Shown in pieces: positions 52,201 through 60,626 of a stretch of 64,000 bases of DNA. How positions within the stretch are numbered: position 1 is the stretch's first letter; each line of letters opens with the position of its first letter. Below the pieces are notes generated by a model. That model had not been told where the DNA came from. It was given only the letters and a program-made list of their open reading frames with translations, and made no database searches. This DNA is from Streptomyces fradiae ATCC 10745 = DSM 40063 (GTDB lineage: Bacteria > Actinomycetota > Actinomycetes > Streptomycetales > Streptomycetaceae): contig NZ_CP023696.1 in assembly GCF_008704425.1 (NCBI RefSeq), positions 3,822,501 to 3,886,500 of the forward strand, in the 5' to 3' direction. Made by a program: the position numbers and the translations under genes.

Positions 52201-52968
52201 TCAGATCTCCCGGTGCACCTTGTGGTTGGACGCCTGGGCGCGGGGCCGGACGACCAGCAGGTCGATGTTGACGTGCGGGGGGCGGGACACGGCCCAGGCG
52301 ATGGTGTCCGCCACGTCGTCCGCCGACAGCGGGTCGGCCACGCCCTCGTACACCTTCGCCGCCCGCTCCGTGTCGCCCCGGAACCGGGTCGTGGCGAACT
52401 CCTCCGTCTTCACCATGCCGGGCGCCACCTCGACGACCCGCACCGGTGTGCCGACGATCTCCAGGCGCAGCGTCTCGGCCAGGACGCGCGCGCCGTTCTT
52501 CGCCGCGACGTACCCCGCGCCGCCCTCGTACGTGGCGTGGCCGGCCGTGGAGGACACCACGACGACCGTGCCGGCGCCGCTCGCGGTGAGCGCGGGCAGC
52601 AGCGCCTGCGTCATGTGGAGGGTGCCGAGGACGTTCACGTCGTACATGCGGCGCCAGTCCTCGGGGTCACCGGTCGCCACCGGGTCGGCGCCGAGCGCGC
52701 CGCCCGCGTTGTTCACCAGGACGTCGCAGCGGTCCAGCGAGGCCGCGAACGCGTCGACGGCCGGGCGGTCGGTGACGTCCAGGGCGTACGCCTCGGCCTG
52801 GTGGCCGGCCCCGGTCAGCTCGGCGGCCAGCGTCTTTATGCGGTCCTCGCGGCGGGCCGTGAGCACGACACGGTGGCCGGCCGCGGCCAGGTGGCGCGCG
52901 GTCGCGGCGCCGATGCCGCTGCTGGCTCCGGTGACGACGGCGACGGGCAGGGCGGCTGCGGCGGTCAT
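52201..52968 (-). CDS. Short-chain dehydrogenase/reductase
   Basis: 255 residues. The cofactor motif is VVTGASSGIGAATARHL (TGxxxGIG), then VNNAGGALGADP (NNAG) and VVVSSTAG with YVAAKNGARV (Ser, Tyr-x-x-x-Lys). This is a classical SDR, probably NADP(H)-linked since VVLTARRED has Arg after the second strand. Substrate unknown. Ends 44 bp from the convergent rtcB stop. Confidence 0.93.
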   Translation of the reverse strand: MTAAAALPVAVVTGASSGIGAATARHLAAAGHRVVLTARREDRIKTLAAELTGAGHQAEAYALDVTDRPAVDAFAASLDRCDVLVNNAGGALGADPVATGDPEDWRRMYDVNVLGTLHMTQALLPALTASGAGTVVVVSSTAGHATYEGGAGYVAAKNGARVLAETLRLEIVGTPVRVVEVAPGMVKTEEFATTRFRGDTERAAKVYEGVADPLSADDVADTIAWAVSRPPHVNIDLLVVRPRAQASNHKVHREI

Positions 52969-53136
52969 GGCGGGGTGCTCCTCGGGGCGGCGGCGAGCGG
53001 TACGGCGCCAGCATAGGCGCGGCGCCCCGCCCGTGGGATGTACATGATCATCGAGGTTTCCGATGGGCCCGGCCGGGATTTCCGTTCGGCGGCCGGTGCT
53101 CCTCCGTCCTCCGGAGGGTCCCGCGCCGCCGTGTCC

Positions 53137-53186
53137 GTCAGGCCGGTCCCGTCAGGCCGGTCCCGTCAGGCCGGTCCCGTCAGGCC
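53137..53186. repeat. 14-bp tandem repeats next to the Mut7-C gene end
   Basis: Unit tcaggccggtcccg, three exact copies and a degenerate fourth; scattered gtcaggcc units continue to about 53222. Confidence 0.85.
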
Positions 53187-53215
53187 GGGCCGCCGTGTCC
53201 GTCAGGCCGCGTCCG

Positions 53216-53950
53216 TCAGGCCGGGGCGCCGCCGAACTCGCGCAGGGCCGTGCGGACGATGTCGTCCAGCCGTGCGTGGTGGGCGCCCCGCCAGTAGACG
53301 CGGTCGCACGCCGTGCAGCGGGCGAACACGTCGTACGTCCGCCGCGTGCCGTGCTCCAGGCGCTCGCGCACCTCGTCCTTGTCCGCGTCCGTCAGCACCC
53401 CGTTGCAGGCCGTGCACCGGGTCCACGGCGCCAGCGGCGGGGCGAACCGCTCCAGCACGTCGCGCAGCTGCTCGTCGGGCCGGTGGCTGTACACGTAGGC
53501 CCCCGCCCACAGTTCGCGGCGGCGCAGCAGGCCCCGGTCGCGGGAGAGCATGACACGGCGCTCCCGGGCCGACTGGGCGGCCAGCGCGGCGTCGCCGACG
53601 TCCTCGCTCTCGTACGCGGCGTCGACGCCCAGCAGCCGCAGGCGCCGGGCGAGGGTGCCGAGGTGGACGTCGAGCAGGAAGCGCAGGGGCGCGCCCGGCA
53701 CCTCCTGGGGGCGGCTGACGCCCCGCACCTCGACCTCCTCGCCCGCCGCCGGCACGTGCGCGGCCGGGACCGGCGCGCCGTCCACGAGCAGGGCGCCCAC
53801 CTCGGTGAGCGGTACGCCGAGGGACTCCACGACGTGGCCGAGCGTCGACACGCCGTCCGTCACCAGGGCCGTACGCCCACCGCGCCGCGGCGCCGGGACG
53901 AACAGGCCGAGGGCGGGCGCGAAGCTGATGTGGATCTCCGGTCCGTTCAC
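53216..53950 (-). CDS. Mut7-C ubiquitin/RNAse-domain protein
   Basis: 244 residues. The N-terminal ~80-residue ubiquitin-like (ThiS/MoaD-type) fold contains LGHVVESLGVPLTEVGALLV. The Mut7-C PIN-like RNase domain then has FLLDVHLGTLARRLRLLGVD and VMLSRDRGLLRRRE (acidic residues). It is followed by a zinc ribbon CTAC...CTAC (RCTACNGVLTDAD; ARCTACDRVYW). Likely an RNA nuclease; target unknown. The GTG at 53950 begins the family-similar region. Confidence 0.88.
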   Translation of the reverse strand: MNGPEIHISFAPALGLFVPAPRRGGRTALVTDGVSTLGHVVESLGVPLTEVGALLVDGAPVPAAHVPAAGEEVEVRGVSRPQEVPGAPLRFLLDVHLGTLARRLRLLGVDAAYESEDVGDAALAAQSARERRVMLSRDRGLLRRRELWAGAYVYSHRPDEQLRDVLERFAPPLAPWTRCTACNGVLTDADKDEVRERLEHGTRRTYDVFARCTACDRVYWRGAHHARLDDIVRTALREFGGAPA

Positions 53951-54100
53951 GCGGCCAGGATGCCACCGCGGGCCCCGGCGGCTCCACGCCGTTTCCGGGC
54001 CACGGCGAGGCGGACCCGCCGGCGCGCGGCCGACGCGGTCGGCGGGCCGCCTCCGTGTGGTCGCGCCGGCCGCCCCCGGAAGCCCGGCAGGACGCTCCAC
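53951..54100. other. Gap before left direct repeat
   Basis: 150 bp, no gene supported. Confidence 0.4.
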
Positions 54101-54261
54101 CCGGCCTCGTGCAGGCCCTCACCGTCGGTGATGTACGGCCGGGAGCGGGGATTCCGCCGCGGGCCGTGTGCCGGGGGCGATACGGGAGATCACCTGCCCC
54201 GGCGCGCGTGCCGGGTCGACCGGCGGCGCGCGGTGACGGCGCAGGCCAGGAGGCCGAGGGC
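54101..54261. repeat. 161-bp direct repeat, left copy
   Basis: 158 of 161 bases identical to 57436-57596 in the same orientation (offset 3335). Together they bracket the cassette with two membrane-anchored proteins. The repeat contains the last 24 codons of the lapA-like gene plus 89 bp downstream of it. Confidence 0.95.
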
Positions 54262-54414
54262 GGTCACGGTCGGCTCGCTGTAGCCGGCTTTCCTGGCCGG
54301 CTCCGCCACGCTCCTGGACTGCCCGCCGTGCTTCTCCAACACTCTCAGGACGGCCCGCTCGCTGCGTCGCAGCTCCGGTGGTGCCTTGGTGGTCAGGGCC
54401 AGAGCGTACGACCT
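54190..54414 (-). pseudogene. LapA-like gene tail joined to an HTH-like fragment
   Basis: The minus strand reads LGLLACAVTARRRSTRHARR then GR and stop (54261-54190), the end of the LapA-like protein at 57525. Upstream in the same frame it continues into unrelated sequence: TTKAPPELRRSERAVLRVLE, KHGGQSRSVAEPARKAGYSE, PTVT, which looks like the end of an HTH protein. The open frame starts after a TGA at 54417-54415 and lacks a convincing start codon. This is a recombination junction. Confidence 0.7.
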
Positions 54415-54872
54415 TCACCTCGCGCAAGCAGGCCCTTCGGGAGCACCGCCGACACGATGCCCCGCCACGCGCACACGCAGCGCAGGACGACGCCTCGGGC
54501 CGGACGTCAGGGTACGAGGAAGACAACCCCGCTGCGGGTCCGGTCACCAACGACGTCGAGCGCCCCCCGTGTAATCCAGCCCGACCTGACCGTCCCCCGG
54601 GCAACCGCAAGGAACGCAACCGCAAGGGCACAGTCCCCTCCGCCGCCAGCATCCACCGCGCCCTCGCGGAACACGCGAAGGTCGCTCCCCGCACCCGCGG
54701 GCATGATCCCTCCGGCAGGGCCGTCGGAGCCTGCGGGCCTATCGGCCGGCTCAGCGGGGCACCGCCGGTCGGCCAGTGGTGGCGGGCGTTCTTCCCCGGT
54801 CTATGGAACCCGTCGTCGGTTGGCATCCGGGAGGCTCTGTTAGTGTGCCTGACCGGTTGCACGGGGGAAAGT
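54415..54872. other. Intergenic region inside the repeat-bracketed cassette
   Basis: About 460 bp with no supported gene; less GC-rich around 54480-54620 than flanking core genes. Possible promoter for the next gene: TTGGCA (54820-54825), 15-bp spacer, TAGTGT (54841-54846). Confidence 0.4.
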
Positions 54873-56159
54873 GTGTACGAACTCATGCGGGACGAGCGGA
54901 TATCAAAGCGGCTGGTCCGCGCGCTGGTCGGCGTTGTGGCCCTGGGGCTGATCGCCGCGGGTTGCGTCCTCGCGGTCGCGATCGTCCGCGAGGAGCAACG
55001 AGACGAGAACCTGGCCCAGCTGGGACGGGCGTGTGCCGGGCTGCTGCCCGAGGTGCAGCTGGCCGAGTTCGTGGCGGACGACAGCGCGGGAGTGCTGGAG
55101 GAGTACGGCACGATGCTCGACCCGGGCCAGGAGAGCCGGGCGCTTGTGGACTGCGCGTTGTCCTGGGGCAGCGGCGTGTGGGAGCCCGAGGCACAGGTCA
55201 AGGTGCGGGCCGAGGCCCTGCTGGACGGCAGGGACCACGGGGACGCGAAAGCCCCGGACGATCCGAGCGACTTCGTGCTCCCACTGCCGCCCGGCGTGCG
55301 CGGCAGCACCGGGACGGAGGAGCGCATCGTCGGCAGTGAGGTGTACGCCTCGCTGTGGGTGGCGTGCCCGAACGGGCTGCGCGGCAGGCGCCTGCCGTCC
55401 AAGGAGCTGCACGTCACGGTGGCGCTGCCGTCGACGGCTGAGTTCGACCACGAGGTCACGCCCGGCGAGCACCTGGCCGCCGCCCGCGCGGCCGTACGTA
55501 TCGCGAACTGGGTCACCGAGCGGCAGAAGTGCGGCAGCGCACCGATCGGGACGGCGGGCACGGCCGTCGCCGAGGACCGTGAGACGCCCACGAAGCCGTG
55601 CCGCTGGCTCGACCCGAAGGCGCTGGGCTTCGCCGAGGGCCCCGGTTGGAAGGACGACTCCGACCGGACGCACGCCTGGACCTTCAACGGCGACGCGGCC
55701 CACCTCCCGCAGGCGGCCTTCTGCGCCGGCGCGCTCGAAGGCTATGCCTCCTTCCGCGACGAGATGCCGGTGGTCCAAGTCGAAGCGCGCAGCTGGTCCG
55801 GGGAGGCCGCGCTCGGCGCGTACGAGCGGTACGCCGCCGACGAGCGCGTCCCGGCACGGCCGGCGAAGCCAGCGTCCGCCTCCTTCACGTACACGGGGCT
55901 GCCGCCCGTGCTGGCGCTGTGGGCGGAGTCGGTGTGCGACGGCGGCCGGACCTACCACCGCGTGGCCGTCACGCCGGACCTCCCCGACCTGGACGAGAAG
56001 GACCCGAAGCTGACTGTGGCCAAGAAGGCACGCGAGCGGTTCTCCGCCGATGCCCGCGCCGTGCTCGACCGCTATCTGGCCGCTGACGGCGGCTGGGCCG
56101 CGCGGTCGCATTGCCGTGACACCAGGATTCTGGGAGAGGTGGAGGAATGGGGGCGCTGA
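54873..56159 (+). CDS. Membrane-anchored protein of unknown function
   Basis: 428 residues. A short cytosolic start (YELMRDERISKRLVRALVG) precedes one membrane helix (VVALGLIAAGCVLAVAIV). The exterior portion of ~390 residues has eight or so Cys spread over two repeat-like halves (LGRACAGLLPEVQLAEFVAD; TKPCRWLDPKALGFAEGPGW). I recognise no named domain. The GTG at 54873 is chosen: gggggaaa lies five bases upstream, whereas the ATG at 54885 is too far. It overlaps the following paralogous gene by 13 bp. Confidence 0.75.
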   Translation: MYELMRDERISKRLVRALVGVVALGLIAAGCVLAVAIVREEQRDENLAQLGRACAGLLPEVQLAEFVADDSAGVLEEYGTMLDPGQESRALVDCALSWGSGVWEPEAQVKVRAEALLDGRDHGDAKAPDDPSDFVLPLPPGVRGSTGTEERIVGSEVYASLWVACPNGLRGRRLPSKELHVTVALPSTAEFDHEVTPGEHLAAARAAVRIANWVTERQKCGSAPIGTAGTAVAEDRETPTKPCRWLDPKALGFAEGPGWKDDSDRTHAWTFNGDAAHLPQAAFCAGALEGYASFRDEMPVVQVEARSWSGEAALGAYERYAADERVPARPAKPASASFTYTGLPPVLALWAESVCDGGRTYHRVAVTPDLPDLDEKDPKLTVAKKARERFSADARAVLDRYLAADGGWAARSHCRDTRILGEVEEWGR

Positions 56160-57304
56160 AGCGGCACGCGGGCAAGGCGGCGGTCGCGGTCCTGGCACTG
56201 GTGCTGGTGGCCGCCGGGGTCATCGGGTGGGGTGGCTTCTACGAACGCTGGCAGACGCGGCGCCTGGTGGAGCGGGCGTGCGACGGCGTGCTGCCCGTGG
56301 ACCAGGTCCTCGCTCTCCTGGGCGAGGGGGATCTGACGCGCGGCCGGTTGGACGACAAGGACGGCGGCGACCGCGTGGGCGCGCTCGACGACCCGAAGAC
56401 AGGACTGCGCGTGCAGTGCACGGTCCTGCGGGAGGTCGAGCGCAACGCCGGCAAGCCGGTACGCGACGGCTCGGTCACGGTCACCGTCAGCGGCGTACCG
56501 ACGCCGAACCGCGAGGACCGGCGCGAAGGGCTCTATCCGGGCACTCGCTCCGACCTGCCTCCCGCACCGCTGGGCCAGGGCTGGAACGGTGTCGTCAGCA
56601 CCGGTGCCGACAGGGCTTACACCGCCGTGCTACTGGACTGCCGCGGGCGCGCGAGCGACCTGCTCGTCACCGCTGCAGTGGAGGTCGAGGACCGGTCACT
56701 CGACAACCCCCGGCACAGGCTGGCCTTCTCCCGGATTGCGACCGCCACGGCGACCGAAGCAGCCCGCCGCTACGCCTGCGACACCCCGCTCGGCAGGCCC
56801 CTGACCACGGCGCCACCGCTGTCCGTGAGCAAGGACGAGTACGTCGCCCCGGCGCAGGCGCGCGGTACGTGCGCTGGTGTCCCGGCCCGAGACCAGCGGG
56901 TGGCCCGTGCCTGGGAAGCCACGGGCGGCCCGGCGCCGCTGGAGGAATGCCACCTGGGCGACTCTGAGGGCCATCCGTCCTACGTACTGGAGGCCGGATA
57001 CGGGCCCTACGCGGAGGAAGCGAAGTACTGGGCGTTCGAGCGGCGCGGCGAGAAGGCCCCCGGGGCGCGGGCGGGCGAACTGCTCACCGCCGGGTACTGG
57101 ACCAGCACGACCTGCGACGGCGGGCAGCAGGCCTTCTTCACCGTCGTCCCGGCGGGCGGCGGCGCCTACCGGCCGGCCGAGCAGCCCGCGGACGACGTGG
57201 CCTACGAGCGGGCCGCGCTCAAGGCGTTCGCGGAGCGGTCGGCCAAGGCCCACGGCTGCCCGGCACCGCCCGCACCACCCGCCTCTGGTGAGGCCGAGCA
57301 GTGA
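56147..57304 (+). CDS. Membrane-anchored protein, paralogue of the preceding gene product
   Basis: 385 residues. Helix KAAVAVLALVLVAAGVIGW near residues 10-28, then an exterior domain starting LVERACDGVLPVDQVLALLG, which aligns with RACAGLLPEVQLAEF of its neighbour. Near the C-terminus GYWTSTTCDGGQQAFFTVV parallels WAESVCDGGRTYHRVAV. The ATG at 56147 overlaps the preceding gene by 13 bp, with gagaggtgga just upstream. The pair may form a complex at the cell surface; this is inference. Confidence 0.75.
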   Translation: MGALKRHAGKAAVAVLALVLVAAGVIGWGGFYERWQTRRLVERACDGVLPVDQVLALLGEGDLTRGRLDDKDGGDRVGALDDPKTGLRVQCTVLREVERNAGKPVRDGSVTVTVSGVPTPNREDRREGLYPGTRSDLPPAPLGQGWNGVVSTGADRAYTAVLLDCRGRASDLLVTAAVEVEDRSLDNPRHRLAFSRIATATATEAARRYACDTPLGRPLTTAPPLSVSKDEYVAPAQARGTCAGVPARDQRVARAWEATGGPAPLEECHLGDSEGHPSYVLEAGYGPYAEEAKYWAFERRGEKAPGARAGELLTAGYWTSTTCDGGQQAFFTVVPAGGGAYRPAEQPADDVAYERAALKAFAERSAKAHGCPAPPAPPASGEAEQ

Positions 57305-57435
57305 CCGATGGCACCTCGTCGCCGCGGGGCTCGATCTCCGACATTGTGCCGGGCAACGAATGACCGGCGATCGTGTCGGCACTGGTCAGGAGAGACAGAC
57401 GACGGCGAGATGAACGAGCCGGTCACAGATACCAT
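57305..57435. other. Gap before right direct repeat
   Basis: 131 bp, no gene supported. Confidence 0.4.
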
Positions 57436-57596
57436 CCGGCCTCGCGCAGGCCCTCACCGTCCGTGATGTGCGGCCGGGAGCGGGGATTCCGCCGCGGGCC
57501 GTGTGCCGGGGGCGATACGGGAGATCACCTGCCCCGGCGCGCGTGCCGGGTCGACCGGCGGCGCGCGGTGACGGCGCAGGCCAGGAGGCCGAGGGC
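57436..57596. repeat. 161-bp direct repeat, right copy
   Basis: Partner of 54101-54261. Three differences, all within the first 40 bp. This copy is continuous with the intact LapA-like gene, so it is the resident one. Confidence 0.95.
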
Positions 57597-57788
57597 CCAC
57601 GAGATCAGCAGGGCTACCCACAGAGGCATGGTCACGAGCGGGATGAGCAGCCGGATCTCGACACTCGCGCGGTTCTCGAAGATGAAGACCAGGGCGACGG
57701 CGGTGATCAGGACGAAGGGCAGGAGCCGGCGCACGGCGGGGCGCGAGAAGAACGGGGTGCGCCCCTGGTCCGGGCTGGTGTGAGTCAT
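57525..57788 (-). CDS. LapA-domain (DUF1049-like) membrane protein
   Basis: 87 residues, two membrane helices (LLPFVLITAVALVFIFENRA; PLVTMPLWVALLISWALGLL) and a basic C-terminus. The FIFENRASVEIRLL segment between helices is typical of LapA/DUF1049 proteins. Function in actinobacteria is not established. ATG at 57788. Its last 24 codons lie in the 161-bp repeat. Confidence 0.88.
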   Translation of the reverse strand: MTHTSPDQGRTPFFSRPAVRRLLPFVLITAVALVFIFENRASVEIRLLIPLVTMPLWVALLISWALGLLACAVTARRRSTRHARRGR

Positions 57789-57853
57789 GAGGTGTCGCTC
57801 CCTTCACGGTCCGCGCCACGGCGGCGGGGTCCTCCGCGACGCGGGGCCGCCGG

Positions 57854-58051
57854 TCACTCCGGCAGCCGCCGCATCTCCACCACGCGCAGTCCCAGCGACT
57901 GGCAGCGCGCCAGCAGGCCGTACAGGTGCGCCTCGTCGACGACCGGACCGTACAGGACGGTCTGGCCCGACATCTCCACGCGGGACAGCTCCGGGAACGC
58001 CTTGGCCAGCGTCTCCGACAGATGTCCCTCGACCCGGATCTCGTAGTGCAC
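57854..58051 (-). CDS. Small conserved hypothetical protein
   Basis: 65 residues: HYEIRVEGHLSETLAKAFPE, then LSRVEMSGQTVLYGPVVDEA and HLYGLLARCQSLGLRVVEMR. One alpha/beta ferredoxin-like unit is likely. Common next to MFS genes in Streptomyces, by memory. GTG start at 58051. Confidence 0.75.
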   Translation of the reverse strand: MHYEIRVEGHLSETLAKAFPELSRVEMSGQTVLYGPVVDEAHLYGLLARCQSLGLRVVEMRRLPE

Positions 58052-58527
58052 GAGGCGTCCTCCCGCGGGCTGTCCGCGACGGGTGGAATGCGTCCTTCCT
58101 CCTGATCCTGCGCCTTCGCGCCCCCCGCGGCCTCACCCGGCAGAGGTGAGCCGGCGTCGGCCCGCCCGGCGGCAGCCGTACGGGGGCGGGCCCCCGGCGC
58201 TCAGCGCGGTACCGGGCGCCCGGCCCGGCGCCCGGCCCGTTCGGCGCGGCGCCCGGCCCGTTCGGCGCGGTGCTCGGCGGGCGCCGGGCTCGGCCCGTCC
58301 CTCGGTGCGGTGCTCACCGCGGGCCGGAGTCGGGTCCGGGGTCGGGCCGGGGGCCGGACCCGGGGTCGGAGGCCAGGTCCGGCGTCGGGCCCGGAGTCGG
58401 GCCCGGAGTGGGGCCCGGAGTCGGTTCCGGAGGACGGCCCGGCCCCGGGAGGCCGGCCGGGGGCCGGTCTCCGGCCCGGCTCGGGCGGCTCGGGCGGCTC
58501 GGGCGCCCTCTCGGCCTCTCGGCGGCG
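58052..58527. other. Intergenic region rich in tandem repeats
   Basis: Two 21-bp units at 58227-58268 (ggcgcccggcccgttcggcg, then c). At about 58320-58440 runs of GGAGTCGGGNCC-type 12-mers. No gene supported. Confidence 0.65.
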
Positions 58528-60157
58528 TCAGGTCGCCGCCCCGTCCGCTCCCCGGCCCGCCTGAGCCCCCGCGGGCGACGGCGACCCGGGCCGGCTCCGC
58601 GGGGCGGCCGGCAGGCCGGGTGTGACCAGGAAGCTCGCCAGGGCGACCCCGCCGGTGGCCAGGATCGCCGCCTTCAGGCCCTCCAGCTGCGCCGCGGCGT
58701 ACGACTCCGTCACGGCCGCGACCTCGTCCGGTGGCAGTCCCGCCCGCTCGGCCGCGGTGCGCACCTGGTCGGTGGAGACGAAGCTGACCCCGGCCTCCAG
58801 GGAGATCCCGACCTCCTCGCGGGCCTGCGCGGACAGCCGCGGATCGTCCGCCACCTGAGTGGTGAACGCCTGGGCCAGCGCCCCCACGAGGATCGACCCG
58901 ATGAGCGCAGTGCCCAGCGCGGAGCCCAGGTTCTGCGCCGTGAACTGCAGTCCCCCGGCCTCGCTGCGCTCCTCCTCGCCGACGCCGGACTGGACGACGT
59001 TGCCCAGCTGCGAGGCGAGCAGGCCGACCCCCACGCCCAGCAGGGCCATGGCGCCGGCGAACTGCGCGTCGTCGATGGCCGGTTCGATGGTGGCCAGCAG
59101 CCACACCACGGACGCCGCCAGGACGAGCAGGGCCAGCCGGACCACCCGGCGCGGCCCCATGACCCGCCCCAGCGACGAGGCGGACAGGGAGGTCACCAGC
59201 ATGGTCGCGGAGACCGGCAACAGCCGCAGCCCCGTCTCGAAGGCGTCGAACCCCTGCACCACCTGCAGGTACAGCGGGATCGTGAAGAACAGCCCGAGCA
59301 GGATCAGGTTCTGGCTGAGCAGCGTCAGCAGCCCGGACCGCAGGACGGGCCTGCCCAGCAGGGCCAGGTGGACGAGCGGGTCGGCGCCCCGGTCCTCGCG
59401 CCGCCGCTCCCAGGCGCGGAAGAGGGACAGGAGGGCCACCCCCGCGCCGACGACGAAGAGCGTCGGGGCGAAGCCGAGGACGGTGAAGGGCGGGTTGCGC
59501 GGCTCCACCCAGCCCCAGGTGCCGCTCTGCAGGACCCCGAGCACGCCGAGCCCCAGCCCGGTCGCGGAGAGCACCGCGCCGACCCGGTCCAGCCGGGGGC
59601 GGGGGCCGGTCGGGGCGGACGCCGGGATCGCCCGGCGGGCCAGCAGGACGGCCGCGACCACCACGACCTCGCCGACGAAGACCAGCCGCCATGTCAGGTA
59701 CGTCGTGACCCAGCCGCCCAGCAGCGGCCCGACCGCGATCCCGGCCCCCGCCAGCCCGCCGACGACCGCGTAGGCGACGGCCCGGTCCCGCCCGCGGTAC
59801 GACTCCGCGACGAGCGCCGCCATGGCCGGCAGGACCAGGGCGGCGCCCAGTCCCTCGATGACGGACCAGCCCAGTACGAGGACCCACAGGGTGGGCGCCG
59901 CGGCGGTCAGGGCCGATCCGGCGCCGTACACGGCCAGCCCCAGCAGGAACACGCGGCGCCGCCCCAGGATGTCCCCGAACCTGCCGCATGAAGGCCGCCA
60001 TGACCAGCGCGTACAGGGTGATGACGGCCTGGATGGCGGTGACCTCGGTGTCGAAGTCCTCGACCAACTGGCTGATGGAGACGTTCATGACGGACGTGTC
60101 GAGGACCATCAGGAACTGGGCCGTGCCGAGGACGGCCAGAGCGCGCCAGTGCTTCAC
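58528..60157 (-). pseudogene. DHA2-type MFS transporter, frameshifted near its N-terminus
   Basis: From the GTG at 60157 the frame reads AQFLMVLDTSVMNVSISQLV and ITLYALVMAAFM, the first two helices. After ATG at 59989 the frame is wrong. One base-shifted frame then continues GRFGDILGRRRVFLLGLAVY and VLVLGWSVIEGLGAALVLPA down to the stop at 58528. In relatives ITGG-like residues sit between AAFM and the motif-A RFGDILGRRR. Their loss fits an 8-bp deletion. Unless a downstream start rescues it or it is a read error, the exporter is inactive. Confidence 0.8.
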
Positions 60158-60626
60158 GCGACCACCTCACCGGATCGGCCCGGAACGGCGGTGGGCCGCC
60201 CGGGCGGCGGCCGGCGCGGGCCCGCCGCTCCGTCCAGCTCACCCGACGCGCGCGGCCCGCGCCTCACCCGCCACGGGGGAGGGGCCGCGCCGGTGACGGG
60301 CTCCGCGCGGGCGCCGCGGCCGGGCGCCGCGGGTCCGGGGCGGCCGGGCGGGCGGCCCTTCAGTCGGTCCGCAGGGCCGAGACCCTCATGCCCTCGGCCG
60401 CCCCGACGGGGCCCGTCGCGCCGACTCAGGGCCGACGTCCGGGCGCGCCACGGGGCACCAGGGGTGCCGGGGACCCCTGGGCGTACGGACGACGGGGCAG
60501 CGGGCAGGCCGTGGGCGTCCGGGCGGGGGCAGCGGGCAGGCCGCGTCCGGGCAGTGGGCAGGTCAGGGCCGTGCGGGGGCGGGCAGCGCGCGGTTCAGGG
60601 CCGTCCGGGCCTGGGCAGCGGGCGGG
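60158..60626. other. Intergenic region, low complexity
   Basis: 469 bp, GC-rich; 60490-60626 holds repeated ggcagcgggcaggyc-type units. No gene supported. Confidence 0.5.

Noticed and set aside
54378..54872. 165-residue upstream extension of the membrane-anchored protein
   Set aside because: Codon usage is poor, no similarity is seen, and the ribosome site and membrane helix fit a start at 54873.
58133..59980. Continuation of the MFS N-terminal frame to 58133
   Set aside because: After 59989 the product is Arg/Pro/Gly-rich nonsense; the real coding frame shifts.
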